Shown here: in pieces, positions 1 to 8,527 of the stretch
Position numbering within the stretch: the stretch's first letter is position 1
How the letters are laid out: each line of letters begins with the position of its first letter
Origin: Dinochytrium kinnereticum
Lineage: Eukaryota > Chytridiomycota > Chytridiomycetes > Chytridiales > Chytridiaceae
DNA length: 18,550 bases
Direction of reading: 5' to 3'
Assembly (NCBI GenBank): GCA_027604005.1
Contig: JADGJT010000283.1
Location: 1 to 18,550, forward strand
Notes under the pieces: model-generated
Databases searched by the model: none
Told to the model about the DNA's origin: nothing
What the model saw: only the letters and a program-made list of their open reading frames with translations
Translations under genes and position numbers: made by a program

Positions 1-410
1 AGATTAGCATGGCTCCCTGTGCAAGGATGACACGCATAACTTGAGTGGATGCCCCTTCGGGGGATATATTTCTTTTTGCAAAAAAATCATCAAACACCAT
101 AACCTTTCTTGCTTGTTTTTTTTTTTTGAAACTTAATCATGCAGTTTTCTGGCTGGCTCATGAGTTGAAAACAGAGCGTGATTCACCTTGTTATGGCCAG
201 CACCACAACCTATGGAGAAAAACGACAAAGGATCAACCAAAAAAAGTGGCCGCGACTCCAGCGCATCTGCACATCGTTACAGAACATCATAACCTTTGCT
301 CAAACACTGGTGAACTAAACAATACTAAACCACCTCAAACATAATGCACACCGTTTCTTTACGCATCTACATATATTTTTAATATACACAGTAACCTTTT
401 TATTGTACAT
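1..410. other. Gene-free left flank
   Basis: No recognisable protein or RNA gene. An open frame at 45-344 (+) has no family resemblance that I can see, a composition typical of non-coding DNA and no splice partner. The right end probably holds the 3' UTR of the minus-strand HAUS1-like gene. A reverse-strand AATAAA lies at 399-404, only about 7 nt past its stop, so its role as the poly(A) signal is uncertain. Confidence 0.5.
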
Positions 411-1612
411 TCATCGCAACATTCCCTCAAGAAGCACCTGCCGTCTCTCAATCAGCCCCTCCAGCTTGTGCTTGCCTTCCGCTACCTTGATCTTTGCAAG
501 CGTCATGTCCTGTGAAGGTCCCAAATCATAAGTAATTGATTTTGACTGAAGGGATGAAAAGCCTCACCGGGGGTAGGTCCTGATAACTATCCAACTTCAT
601 CTTGTTCTCTGCCCTCTCTTGTTTCATTGATGCTATTTCATCTCGAAGGTTGTTGAGCTTTGTGAAGTTGAGTTGAGAGGATCTATTTGTGTCGGTGGAG
701 GACTAATTTTGAAAGAGGTTGGTTTTTGGTGAAATGAGGTTTGAGGAACTAACAAAAAACATAATAAAGGCGAGGTTTCGAAATAATGATAACAGCAAGA
801 TAATCGGAGTCTCTGCTCCTTCCATGAAAAAACAACCCACCTTTAAATATTCTATTCTCTCAGAGTACTCCTGACCTTTTTGAACAAGAATAGAAGAATC
901 TCTATCCCATTTCCCAATCAATTCATCATCTTCCTGCTGCCGAGACCGCATTCCCTCGAGCTGCCTATCAATTCATATTAAAACAAGTTTCGTTATTGAT
1001 TTTTAGGCGAGAAGCGAACGAGTCCATGCAATCAAAGGGAACCTCTTTCCCCTCTTTCCCCTCTTTGTGCCGAATTGTTTTTCAATTAATGCGGACCATG
1101 GCATGCACTTGAAGTGGCTTCACCCCAAGTCGAAGAAAAGAATGGACACCTACGCCCTTGTTTTCTCCCTAATCTCCTTCAGAGCCTTTCGACGTTTCCG
1201 CAGTTCATCGAGCAAAGCATTTCGTTCTTCGATGTCAATCTCCAGCCGTTGCTTCTCCAATGTCACGTCCGACATGGCCGTCAAGTAGCTTTTTTAAATT
1301 GGGTTTTGGTTTTGAGCAAGACGGGAAGGTTTTTTTGGGATTAAGACGATGGATGATCATCCAAAAAAAAAAAACAACAAAACAGAACTGGTGTGATGGG
1401 AAGCAATTTTCATCTTGTTGCGGACCTTGAGGTGCTAACATCCCGGAGGTCGAGGATCTCAGCTAGTTTGGTGAGGGTTCGGACACTGTCTTGGGCCTCC
1501 TGTGACAAATTCATGATGTGGAGAATTTTGTTGGAATCGCAATGGAGAATGTGCAGATGTGCACGCCAGGATTCGCGTCAGGGTAAGGAGCAGATATCAG
1601 AGTGGAATGCAT
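411..1612 (-). CDS. HAUS1: HAUS augmin-like complex subunit 1 (HAUS1-like), 5' end uncertain
   Basis: A coiled-coil protein whose family, augmin, recruits gamma-tubulin to spindle microtubules to branch new ones. The best evidence is the C-terminus: an exon (about 666-571) ending KLDSYQDLPP is joined to one starting DMTLAKIKVAEGKHKLEGLI (about 509-411). This matches the family's ending in pattern: KLESYLDL, then P-x-x-x-LA-x-KIEEAK-x-EL. Upstream exons give EDDELIGKWDRDSSILVQKG (about 960-842), EKQRLEIDIEERNALLDEL (about 1276-1160) and SVRTLTKLAEILDLRD (about 1510-1440), all helical and in the order expected for HAUS1. The N-terminal part is unclear. The frame continuing upstream of LSQEAQD meets a TGA near 1577, and no AG lies between it and that exon. 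The start given (ATG at 1612, joined by a GTGCAC...CACAG intron) is one possible model. It is divergent from the RhoGEF gene. Sure of the family; unsure of the first 100 residues. Confidence 0.7.
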
Positions 1613-1872
1613 TTGGGACGGACAGCATTGATCTGATCATCAACTCTTGCCACATTCTCTCTGTAACCAACATCTCCCCATGCCTACAATACTAAATCTT
1701 AACCCCTCCAAAAGCACGGGATCGATCAGAGGCAGCTTGAGAAGCATCAAGCACGTCTCCATAGCATCTCCATCGTCAACTCCACCACAAATTATCCTCA
1801 CCACACCCTTCGCCTCAAGCAAATCCCAAATTAGTGTGTAACAATCCCAACCACCACCACCCTCCCCTCCCA
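1613..1872. promoter_or_regulatory. Divergent promoter region, HAUS1-like / RhoGEF
   Basis: This 260-bp gap lies between two outward-facing genes. The half next to the RhoGEF start is very rich in C and A on the plus strand, as fungal 5' UTRs often are. I see no clear TATA box or known factor site. Part of it could be undetected HAUS1 5' exon. Confidence 0.4.
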
Positions 1873-4427
1873 ATGGAACCCGATGTCCCCTCCAAACCTC
1901 CAACAGACCACGCATCCCTCCCTCAACACGACCCCATTGATTCCACAACGATAACAACAACAACCTCCGACCCCCCTCAACCCTTTGACGACTCCACCTG
2001 GTCTCAACACCACCACCAGAACCCCATCGCCAACAATGACATCCATGATCATTACTCAGATGGTATGCCGCCTGCAGGGTTAGGGACCTTTTCTGGATCT
2101 ATTGGAGGGGCTGCGGGGATGGGAGGATTTGGTGCTTTTGGGGCCTTGGATGGGGATCTTGTACCGCCGGATCTTGATCCACCGTTGTTGAGGAGCCCAC
2201 TTTATTCTGCTGATGCGATGGTGTTGTTGGCGCCGCATTTGATTGATGCCATTTCAGGGAGCTTGCCGGCTGTGAGTTTGTTTTTTTTGTTTTTTTTTTG
2301 TTGGGTTTTGAGGGTTTTGTCTTTCGTGTTTTCTTTTGCGTTTCTTTTCGTTTTGGGGGAAGTTCGAGAGTTCCCAGCTTATGCTTTGTTTTCATAGGAT
2401 GCTTGGGAGTATATGTCAATACCCATCCCGACCGTTTCCGCAACGCCCCAAGCGGATTCATCTGTTCCAAATACGGTAACCTCCATTACTCCAATAATTT
2501 CCTCCACCCAGATAAATCATACCATTCCTAGTTGCAGTTTTTTAATTTATTTCTTTTCTGTTGCTTTTTTTTTGTTTATTCTTGGACCAGGTGTTTGGTT
2601 TCTAACTATTTTTCTTCTGGTAGCCTGAATATCACCTGACAAAGGAAGGCGTAAGGGGGTACGCTGTTCTTGAGATTCTTCAAACGGAACGAAATTATTA
2701 CAAAGATCTTGGCGTGATAAAAAACGTAAGCGGGTTTTTCTTCCTTCATATCCTTTATACATCTATAACTTTTTTGGACAAAAAAAACACACCTGGGTTG
2801 ATGGGGGTTGCAGATATGTAGACAACGTCTTATTGAGCGAGAAATCCTTAGCAAAATATCTATCAACAAGATTTTTGCGGGAATGGGTACGTTAAGACCG
2901 TCCTTTTCCTTCCATTGGTTTCTTATGTGCTTTCTCTTCTCTCTCTCTCTCTCTTTTTTGTTTTCTGCCGCAGACGAGTTGTTTGCCCTCCACACAAACT
3001 TTTTGGCGGATATGGAAGAAATCATGGCAGTCGAGTCTTGGAACGCTTCAGAGTCGTCTGTTGGGACATTGTTTTTGGAGCATGTACGGGGGTTTCTGTT
3101 CAGTACTTATTTATTGCTATGGTTTGGCCTTCTCTGTGAATTAATGATTTTTTTTCTCCTGTTTTTCTTCTTTTCTTTTTTGGATTCGGCGTTCTGGTGT
3201 TGTGGATTTTTTTTCTCTCCTTTATAGAAAGATGATATGTCGAAACATTATATCAACTACATTAATAACTACTCGGCGGCTACCAAAACTATGGAGGAGG
3301 AGGATACCAATAATCCAGAGTTTCGCAAATTTCTTGTGGTGCGTTTACTTGTTTCTCTTGTTCTTTGTTTTTCTTCCTTTAAGGTCTTGTCTTTTAATTA
3401 AATTCATCTCTTTGGGGTTTCTTCTTCTTTTTCTTCTTCTTTGTGGGTTTGTAGGAATGCACGAAAACGGAGGAGGTTAAGCATGGGTTGAAAGATCTTC
3501 TTCTTCGTCCTATGCAACGGATGACAAAATACCCTCTGCTAATAAAAGGTATGTTTTCTACGTTCCTCCAAACCAGCACCGTGGGAAATCCACCTTCTTA
3601 GAGATAGCATTTTGCGAATCCGCACTGTCTTTTATAGTAAAAATTAGAGAAAAACAATTATAATAACCTGACGGCTCTCTTCCATTCCCCCAATCGCAGA
3701 ACTCGACAAAAAAACATCCCCAGACCACCCTGACTCCCCCAAATTAAAGCAAGCCTTCGTAACCATGAGTTCTCTCGCAACTACTGTGAACGACAAGATG
3801 GCCGAGATGGTCATGCTTCTCTCCCTCTTTAAAGCCTTTGATGACACACACAATTGTCCGCCAACCCTCTTGACCTCTAAACGACGATGCATTTTATCAA
3901 CAGACGCGGTGGATAGAGCCAATAAGCATATTCATTTGTTTCTGTGCTCGGATCTTTTGATGGTTGTTATGGTGCAGAAGCAGGTTTTTGGAAAGTCGAA
4001 ACAGCTCTACAGTTTTTTAAGATGGTTAGACTTGTTGGAGGTTTATTTAGATGATTCAAGTGAGTTCATTTGATCGCTTTTTTCTCTCTCTTAGTTTGGT
4101 CATCTCCCTCTTTTCACATTCGTCTCCTCCTTGTCCTATGCTTTCCCATGAAGAAAAGTATCTTTTTTGTGGTAGTTTCCTGCTTTGGCTTATTCTCTTT
4201 TAAACATTCGTTGCTCATGGTTAACTTTTAATTTATCAGGCGATTGGATAAAGCTCTCAATCGGGGAAGACCTTCGACGTCCCAACAGCCTGACGACACC
4301 AGGGTTCAGTCCTGTTTTTGAGTTTAGGATTGATGGGGCTCATGAGTTTGGATCGCAGAGGAAGGATTTTTTGCGGGCCATTCAGAATGAGATGAAGACG
4401 TTGAGGACGGAAGCGGGACTTTCTTGA
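1873..4427 (+). CDS. DH-PH Rho guanine nucleotide exchange factor, ECT2-like
   Basis: The protein probably loads GTP onto a Rho-family GTPase. Exon 1 (1873-2271) encodes a 133-residue low-complexity P/H/T- and G-rich N-terminus. After D-A-W-E-Y (from 2398), the DH domain begins in the exon at 2624 with AVLEILQTERNYYKDLGVIK. It runs through REILSKISINKIFAGM, DELFALHTNFLADMEEIM, the exon with HYINYINNYSAA and LLLRPMQRMTKYPLLIKG, the hallmark DH helix. The PH part (3701-4061 and 4240-4427) has CPPTLLTSKRRCILS and HIHLFLCSDLLMVV, as in ECT2 (CPANLLSS, TLFLFNDCL). It ends DFLRAIQNEMKTLRTE. No BRCT repeats or other domains are present, unlike animal ECT2. There are about seven introns; the one after 2475 (to 2623, 148 nt) is the least certain because alternative acceptors exist inside it. 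The start is the first ATG in the open frame. An AATAAA follows at 4446. Confidence 0.85.
2934..2958 (+). repeat. (CT)n microsatellite in intron
   Basis: A run of CT dinucleotides and T lies just before the acceptor of the RhoGEF intron that starts near 2886. It acts as, or extends, the polypyrimidine tract. It is a simple repeat that is likely to vary in length. Confidence 0.7.
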
Positions 4428-4445
4428 ATCAAAAAACGTGGTCAG

Positions 4446-4451
4446 AATAAA
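4446..4451 (+). terminator. Putative poly(A) signal of RhoGEF gene
   Basis: AATAAA lies 19 nt past the TGA of the RhoGEF gene. Position and sequence fit a cleavage/polyadenylation signal. No transcript data are available. Confidence 0.45.
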
Positions 4452-4810
4452 AGATGATTTTTTTATGTGGTAATCGTTAGCTTTGAATCTTTATATATCT
4501 TTGCTTATTTTGGGGGGTTTTTGAGGGAGCTGATAACGGGGTCAGGTAAAATACGGCAAGGGGCTCTTTAATGTGCGAGAACCGTATAACAGAGGATATA
4601 TAAAAGCCCTCCAATATTAGTGAATGAAATAATGCTGAGTTCTGGTATATCGAGGGATATTTGCTTCTCTCAAAGCGGCAATCACCAAAACCTGTTTTGG
4701 ACGCAAATGAAGAATAGAGTGCCTCGTTCCCTTCACTTGCAATACTGAACAGCCATTTTCAAAGTAGCCTTTCGTTGCTAATGGAAACAATCACAGCATC
4801 CGGGGCAGCG

Positions 4811-4870
4811 CAAAAAAAAAACAACAAAAAAAACAAACAAGCAACCAAACAAACAAACAAGAAAACAAAC
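4811..4870. repeat. A/AAAC simple-sequence tract
   Basis: About 60 nt made of poly(A) followed by imperfect ACAA and AAAC units, with only scattered G and no T. It lies in the 3' region of the minus-strand MAPR gene, whose transcript would read it as a U/GUUU tract just past the poly(A) signal. Confidence 0.7.
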
Positions 4871-4880
4871 CGTGATATTG

Positions 4881-4886
4881 TTTATT
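4881..4886 (-). terminator. Putative poly(A) signal of MAPR gene
   Basis: On the minus strand this reads AATAAA, 35 nt downstream of the MAPR stop codon (4921-4923). In the transcript it is followed by a U/GUUU-rich stretch, a fitting downstream element. Confidence 0.45.
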
Positions 4887-4920
4887 TTATTGCAACCTGC
4901 GTCTTTGCTAACAAGTCAAT

Positions 4921-6026
4921 TCACGCATTACAGTCCTCCGGGATAGGGGTATCCTCAGGGATCGGGTCATGAATAACCTTGCCGACATAAAAGTACTTGT
5001 CATGGTTCTCATAGAAATCGGTCCATTGCGAAAGAGACTGATGAACAATGTAAATTTGAGTGGTTTGAAACAAGCGAAAAAAAAGTCTTCACCTTGATTT
5101 GATCCTCGTTAAGACCTCGAAGGTCGTGAGTCAGGTGAGTTTCAAAGCATCCTAATCATATTTCATAATTTAGAACGTCATGCCAACCACATCAGAGAAA
5201 CGATGAGGTGGATAATTAAAGTACCAGTGATGTAAGCCCTTGCGGCGTCTTTTCCAGAAAAAAACCCGTAACCCCCACCCTAAAAAAATGATATCTATCA
5301 AAAATGATTCGACAAAACAGAGCAGTAATCACCTTGCCATAGTATTTGGGGCCAGCGGATACATCGTATATCTTTCCACTGGAGATGCAATTGGCATGAG
5401 AAAACCAAGCAGGACCCATCGAAATTCACTTACTTGATTCCAAGGTAAATTGGCTTGGAGGGGTCCGACCCGTCAAACTCGGCGAGCTCGGCAGTGGTGA
5501 GAGTGATCTCTTTTCTCTAACAAATCAGGAGATAAATGTGAGAACCACTTCACCAGGGTTTGGCTTTGGTACACAAGACAGGCAGAAGGTGGGGTTTGCA
5601 TAGAGACTCAAGCCGATCCCTCTCTTACACGACCACAACCCGCCTAGACCCCTCATCATCACTAATCAGACCATAAAAAGAACCAAAAAGATAAGAGAAG
5701 GGGAAAAAGAATGGTTTTTTGCTTTGTAATCGAACCTTTACAGCCCCATCTCCCTCCGCAGCAGGCTTCTTCGACCTCCGAGGAAAGTAAAATCTCCCTA
5801 CCGGCAGATACTTCCTAATATTGGGTATAGGGTATCCAAATGTCAACGTATTGGTCGTAAGATACGACGCAGCCAGCGTCAAAGCGATCAGCCCAAAGAA
5901 TCCCAAAAAGAGTTGAAGGCAGATGGATGCTGTTGATCTCTTTGCAGTCTTTTTCTTGTCGTCGATGGTGGGGGTGGTAGGGGTTGACCCCTCTGCGACC
6001 TTCTTCCTGGCGCGAAGATCAGACAT
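4921..6026 (-). CDS. Membrane-associated progesterone receptor (MAPR)/Dap1-type haem-binding protein
   Basis: A cytochrome-b5-like haem protein of the PGRMC/Dap1 family, which supports sterol P450 enzymes in the ER. Exon 1 (from 6026) gives MSDLRARKKVAEG, a basic cytosolic stretch, then a membrane helix around residues 35-55 (LQLFLGFFGLIALTLAASYL). The b5-like fold follows in exons spliced as EITLTTAELAEFDGSDPSK, LGINGKIYDVSAGPKYYG, GGGYGFFSGKDAARAYITG, CFETHLTHDLRGLNEDQ and SLSQWTDFYENHDKYFYVGK. The Asn in LGING is rebuilt across an intron (AA|T). The haem-region residues of PGRMC1 are matched: the two tyrosines in YYG...GGY with the same spacing, and the K-Y pair in HDKYFYVG. The protein ends PIPEDCNA. 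The open frame extends 49 codons upstream to an ATG at 6173, but MSDLR fits the family better. Confidence 0.88.
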
Positions 6027-6318
6027 GGCGCTTGCTGCTGGGGTTCTCGGCTTTAAGTGATTGAGACGCGAGAAACAATTGTAGCGGCTGTGGTTCCACA
6101 ATGAGGTTTCAAAAGGGATTCTCTTCAAATGGCCGTGATCAGGCTTCGGACGCAGAGGGAAGAGTTGTGGCAATTTGGATTATTGGATATTGTGCGCTGG
6201 ACTTCGAGCGGCCTTTTAAGCGCATCAACGGCTAACGTACTCAATGGCTAGTGTGAAAAGCATTTTTAAGTGAAAACTGTGAGTGGATGACTTTATTTCT
6301 TCTCCATAAATTATTTGA
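6027..6318. promoter_or_regulatory. MAPR promoter and BUD31 3' region
   Basis: A gap of 292 bp between two minus-strand genes. It should carry the upstream region of MAPR and the 3' UTR of BUD31. I see no clear motif. An open frame continues through its left part to 6173 but is probably 5' UTR. Confidence 0.35.
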
Positions 6319-7074
6319 TCAACTGCCTGAAGCGCAGCCGCGGCATCTACAAAAAAAAAAAAAAGAAATTATAAGATGTAACATTTTATAACAGTGTAAG
6401 AGGGTGTTGTTGTATACAAAAGGGTCCTAGAAATTTAAGAAGGCTCACCCGCAGTGAAGGCACTCGATGACTCGATCCTCCTCCAATTTGTTCTTTGGCA
6501 CACGGCAAATGCAAGTCGTTCCAAAGTTGGTATCTCTTGGCTGGACGCATCGAAGGCAGCAAAGCTTCTCATAGCCAGTCTGCATGAAAGCAAACGTTGG
6601 AATGCGTTTACCATGGTTCAAGTTACCTTTCTCCACTTGGCAATCAATGCCTCATCCGCATGTCTTTCCCTCAAGCAATATTCGTAAAGCTCCTTGGAGA
6701 TTGCTCTGCGCTTATAATACATCTCATAGATGTATCTACAAGACGTTAGCTCCATAGATTTAAAGAGATATTCCAAACCTTGACCGCTGGTGATGTAGCC
6801 GAAAGATTGGCCACTGTGTTTCGGCCTTGAAAGAGCAAGAGAGTAGATTTAGCCTTAGGCTGCAGCTAGGCAAAGCGTCAGGAAATGAGGCCTCACCTTT
6901 CTCTTCCCTTCATGCGGCTCGTTCTCAGCTAAAAAAAAGCCATCAAACCACCACACTGTATGCCCATTCGGCCTGCTTACCCTCTCGCATCTGCTTCTGC
7001 AAATCCTCCAGCGTTGGCTCTATCAGATCCCATCCTTCGGGGGGTGCCTTTCGTCCTCGTTTGACTTTGGGCAT
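6319..7074 (-). CDS. BUD31: BUD31 (G10) pre-mRNA splicing factor
   Basis: A small zinc-binding protein of the activated spliceosome (Prp19-related, B-act/C complexes). Exon 1 starts [20 protein letters not shown], near-identical to the family's start, and runs to LQKQMRE. It is spliced to [11 protein letters not shown], then [16 protein letters not shown], then [19 protein letters not shown]...IAKWRK, then [20 protein letters not shown] with [23 protein letters not shown] tiny last exon encodes CRGCASGS. All cysteines of the C-terminal zinc cluster are present, the last ones only after splicing. Total is about 144 residues, the usual length. There are five introns in about 750 bp. It is divergent from PRP18, another splicing factor, with 207 bp between the starts. 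Identification is nearly certain. Confidence 0.97.
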
Positions 7075-7281
7075 GTCGATTTCGAATGCAAAGTTTTTTA
7101 ACCCTCTGAAGCAGCTGCGCAAAAGGAGCGAGTGATTCTGGACTTCAAGACTGGTTACAGAAGGTCTTGATAAACGGACGTTTTGGGAAGGCACACATTT
7201 TCTTTCGTATCTGGGTCCTTGGAAGCTCTTTAAGCGTGCGGCTGGAGAGAAGGTTTCCTCTCACATAGAATTTGCCAGAAA
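7075..7281. promoter_or_regulatory. Divergent promoter region, BUD31 / PRP18
   Basis: A 207-bp gap between two outward-facing splicing-factor genes. It must hold both 5' UTRs and core promoters. No TATA box is evident. Co-regulation is plausible but not shown by the sequence. Confidence 0.5.
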
Positions 7282-8470
7282 ATGGATATCTTGAGAGTAG
7301 GGACCTGCTTTCACCCTCAACCATACGCTTACCAAACCAAACAATATAGGCAGAAATCGAAAAGAAACGGAAGATTATTGATGTCGTAAAACCAAGCGAG
7401 GACGCCATAAAGGCTCCAGTCAAAAAGAAGTACATGAAGAGAGGCGAGATCGAAAAACTCCAAGAAGAGCTGGAAAGCGGTGTGGCAGCTCCAACAAAGA
7501 AGGCTTCCGAGGTTGGAAATGGCGGCATGCTCTTCAGCAGCAAAAACAAAGACGATGGCGCAGGCAGCTTTGACAATGACGACCACATTGACTTGCCAGA
7601 AGCAGAGATTATTGGCCGGTTGAGAGCTCGAGGCGAGCCCATCCGGCTATTTGGAGAGACAGATAGGGAGCGAGTTCGTCGTTTGAAGACTTTAGAATCG
7701 AGAGAAGAAAGGACGGAGGGTCAACGAAACGATTTCCAATCGCTGCTGGACAGTGCTGATCGTGGGCTTGCACTTGAGCTTTTGGAGAAACAAGCAGGGG
7801 TAGACGAGGAATCAGAGAAGCGGAAGAAAAAGAAGGAACAGGATTTGGAGAATGTTGACACGTCGGCTTTGTCACCCGCTCTTCTTGAGAAGGATCCTGA
7901 TAAGGCCAAGTCGCTTATCGCTCTCTATCTTAGGAAGCTGTTGCATGAGTGGGAGAAAACACTGGCTGCAAGACCCGAAGACGTGAAGCGGTCGACTCCT
8001 GGGAAGCTTCAGACGGCGACTCAGGCGCAGGCGGGGGAGTACCTGAAGCCTTTTATGAAGCAGCTGAAGAACAAATCTGTGAAGGAGGATGTACTGGTCC
8101 GGGTTACTGAGATTTGCAGCTTTATGCAGCAACGAGAGTATTTGAAGGCAAACGATTCTTATCTGCGACTATCAATTGGGAATGCACCTTGGCCTATCGG
8201 GGTTACCATGGTTGGTCAGTATCATCTTATTCTATTAGCAACCCCTTAGGCCTTCTTCACCTTCCATTTTTTAATCCCGTTGAGTACACTATATTAAATG
8301 CAACTATAGGCATTCACGAGAGAAGCGCCCGTGAAAAAATTCATGCTTCACAAGTCGCTCATGTGTTGAACGATGAGGTTCAACGAAAGTGGATTCAGTC
8401 TATTAAGCGTTTGATGACGTTTGCTCAGGCTAGATGGCCCCCAGATGATTTGGGAAAAGCAATTGGTTAA
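7282..8470 (+). CDS. PRP18: Pre-mRNA-splicing factor PRP18
   Basis: A second-step splicing factor that helps dock the 3' splice site. Exon 1 (7282-7296) has only five codons, MDILR. It is spliced in phase 0 over a 53-nt intron to [10 protein letters not shown] (from 7350), matching the family's start MDILK-x-EI-x-x-KR. Exon 2 holds the Prp4-like (SFM) motif [20 protein letters not shown], a charged linker, then the helical Prp18 domain from about residue 165: [29 protein letters not shown] and [17 protein letters not shown]. The conserved loop [22 protein letters not shown] is divided by the intron 8215-8309. The end is [20 protein letters not shown]. All family landmarks are present and the length (about 350) is normal. 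It converges on RRP6, with 57 bp between stops. Confidence 0.97.
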
Positions 8471-8489
8471 CACGGAACAGAAGTATAAT

Positions 8490-8495
8490 AATAAA
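8490..8495 (+). terminator. Putative poly(A) signal of PRP18
   Basis: AATAAA lies 19 nt past the PRP18 stop, in the 57-bp gap to the convergent RRP6 gene. The PRP18 transcript probably runs into the RRP6 3' end. Confidence 0.45.
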
Positions 8496-8527
8496 GAAAA
8501 TAAGTTCGAAGTCTTTATATTGTGATT

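Larger units (their letters stand above)
4428..4920. other. Gene-free interval between convergent genes
   Basis: No coding exon or tRNA was recognised in these 490 bp between the 3' ends of the RhoGEF and MAPR genes. It holds both presumed poly(A) signals, a TATATAAAAG sequence near 4600 that could be a TATA box by chance, and an A-rich AAAC tract at 4811-4870. I looked for snRNA or snoRNA boxes between 4600 and 4790 and found nothing convincing. Confidence 0.5.

Noticed and set aside
45..344. 99-codon plus-strand frame at the left edge
   Set aside because: No homology recognised, Thr/Asn/His-rich composition of random A/T-biased DNA, no splice or poly(A) context.
1640..1963. 107-codon minus-strand frame upstream of HAUS1, considered as its first exon
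   Set aside because: It is antisense to RhoGEF exon 1 for a third of its length, is rich in Gly/Val and lacks HAUS1-like helices; no clean splice joins it.
4600..4700. Possible box C/D snoRNA (GTGAATGAAATAATGCTGAG)
   Set aside because: C-like and D-like boxes are too close together, with no terminal stem and no guide stretch.
7145..7642. 165-codon minus-strand frame across the PRP18 5' region
   Set aside because: Antisense shadow of PRP18 exon 2 and the BUD31/PRP18 promoter; PRP18 is certain on the other strand.
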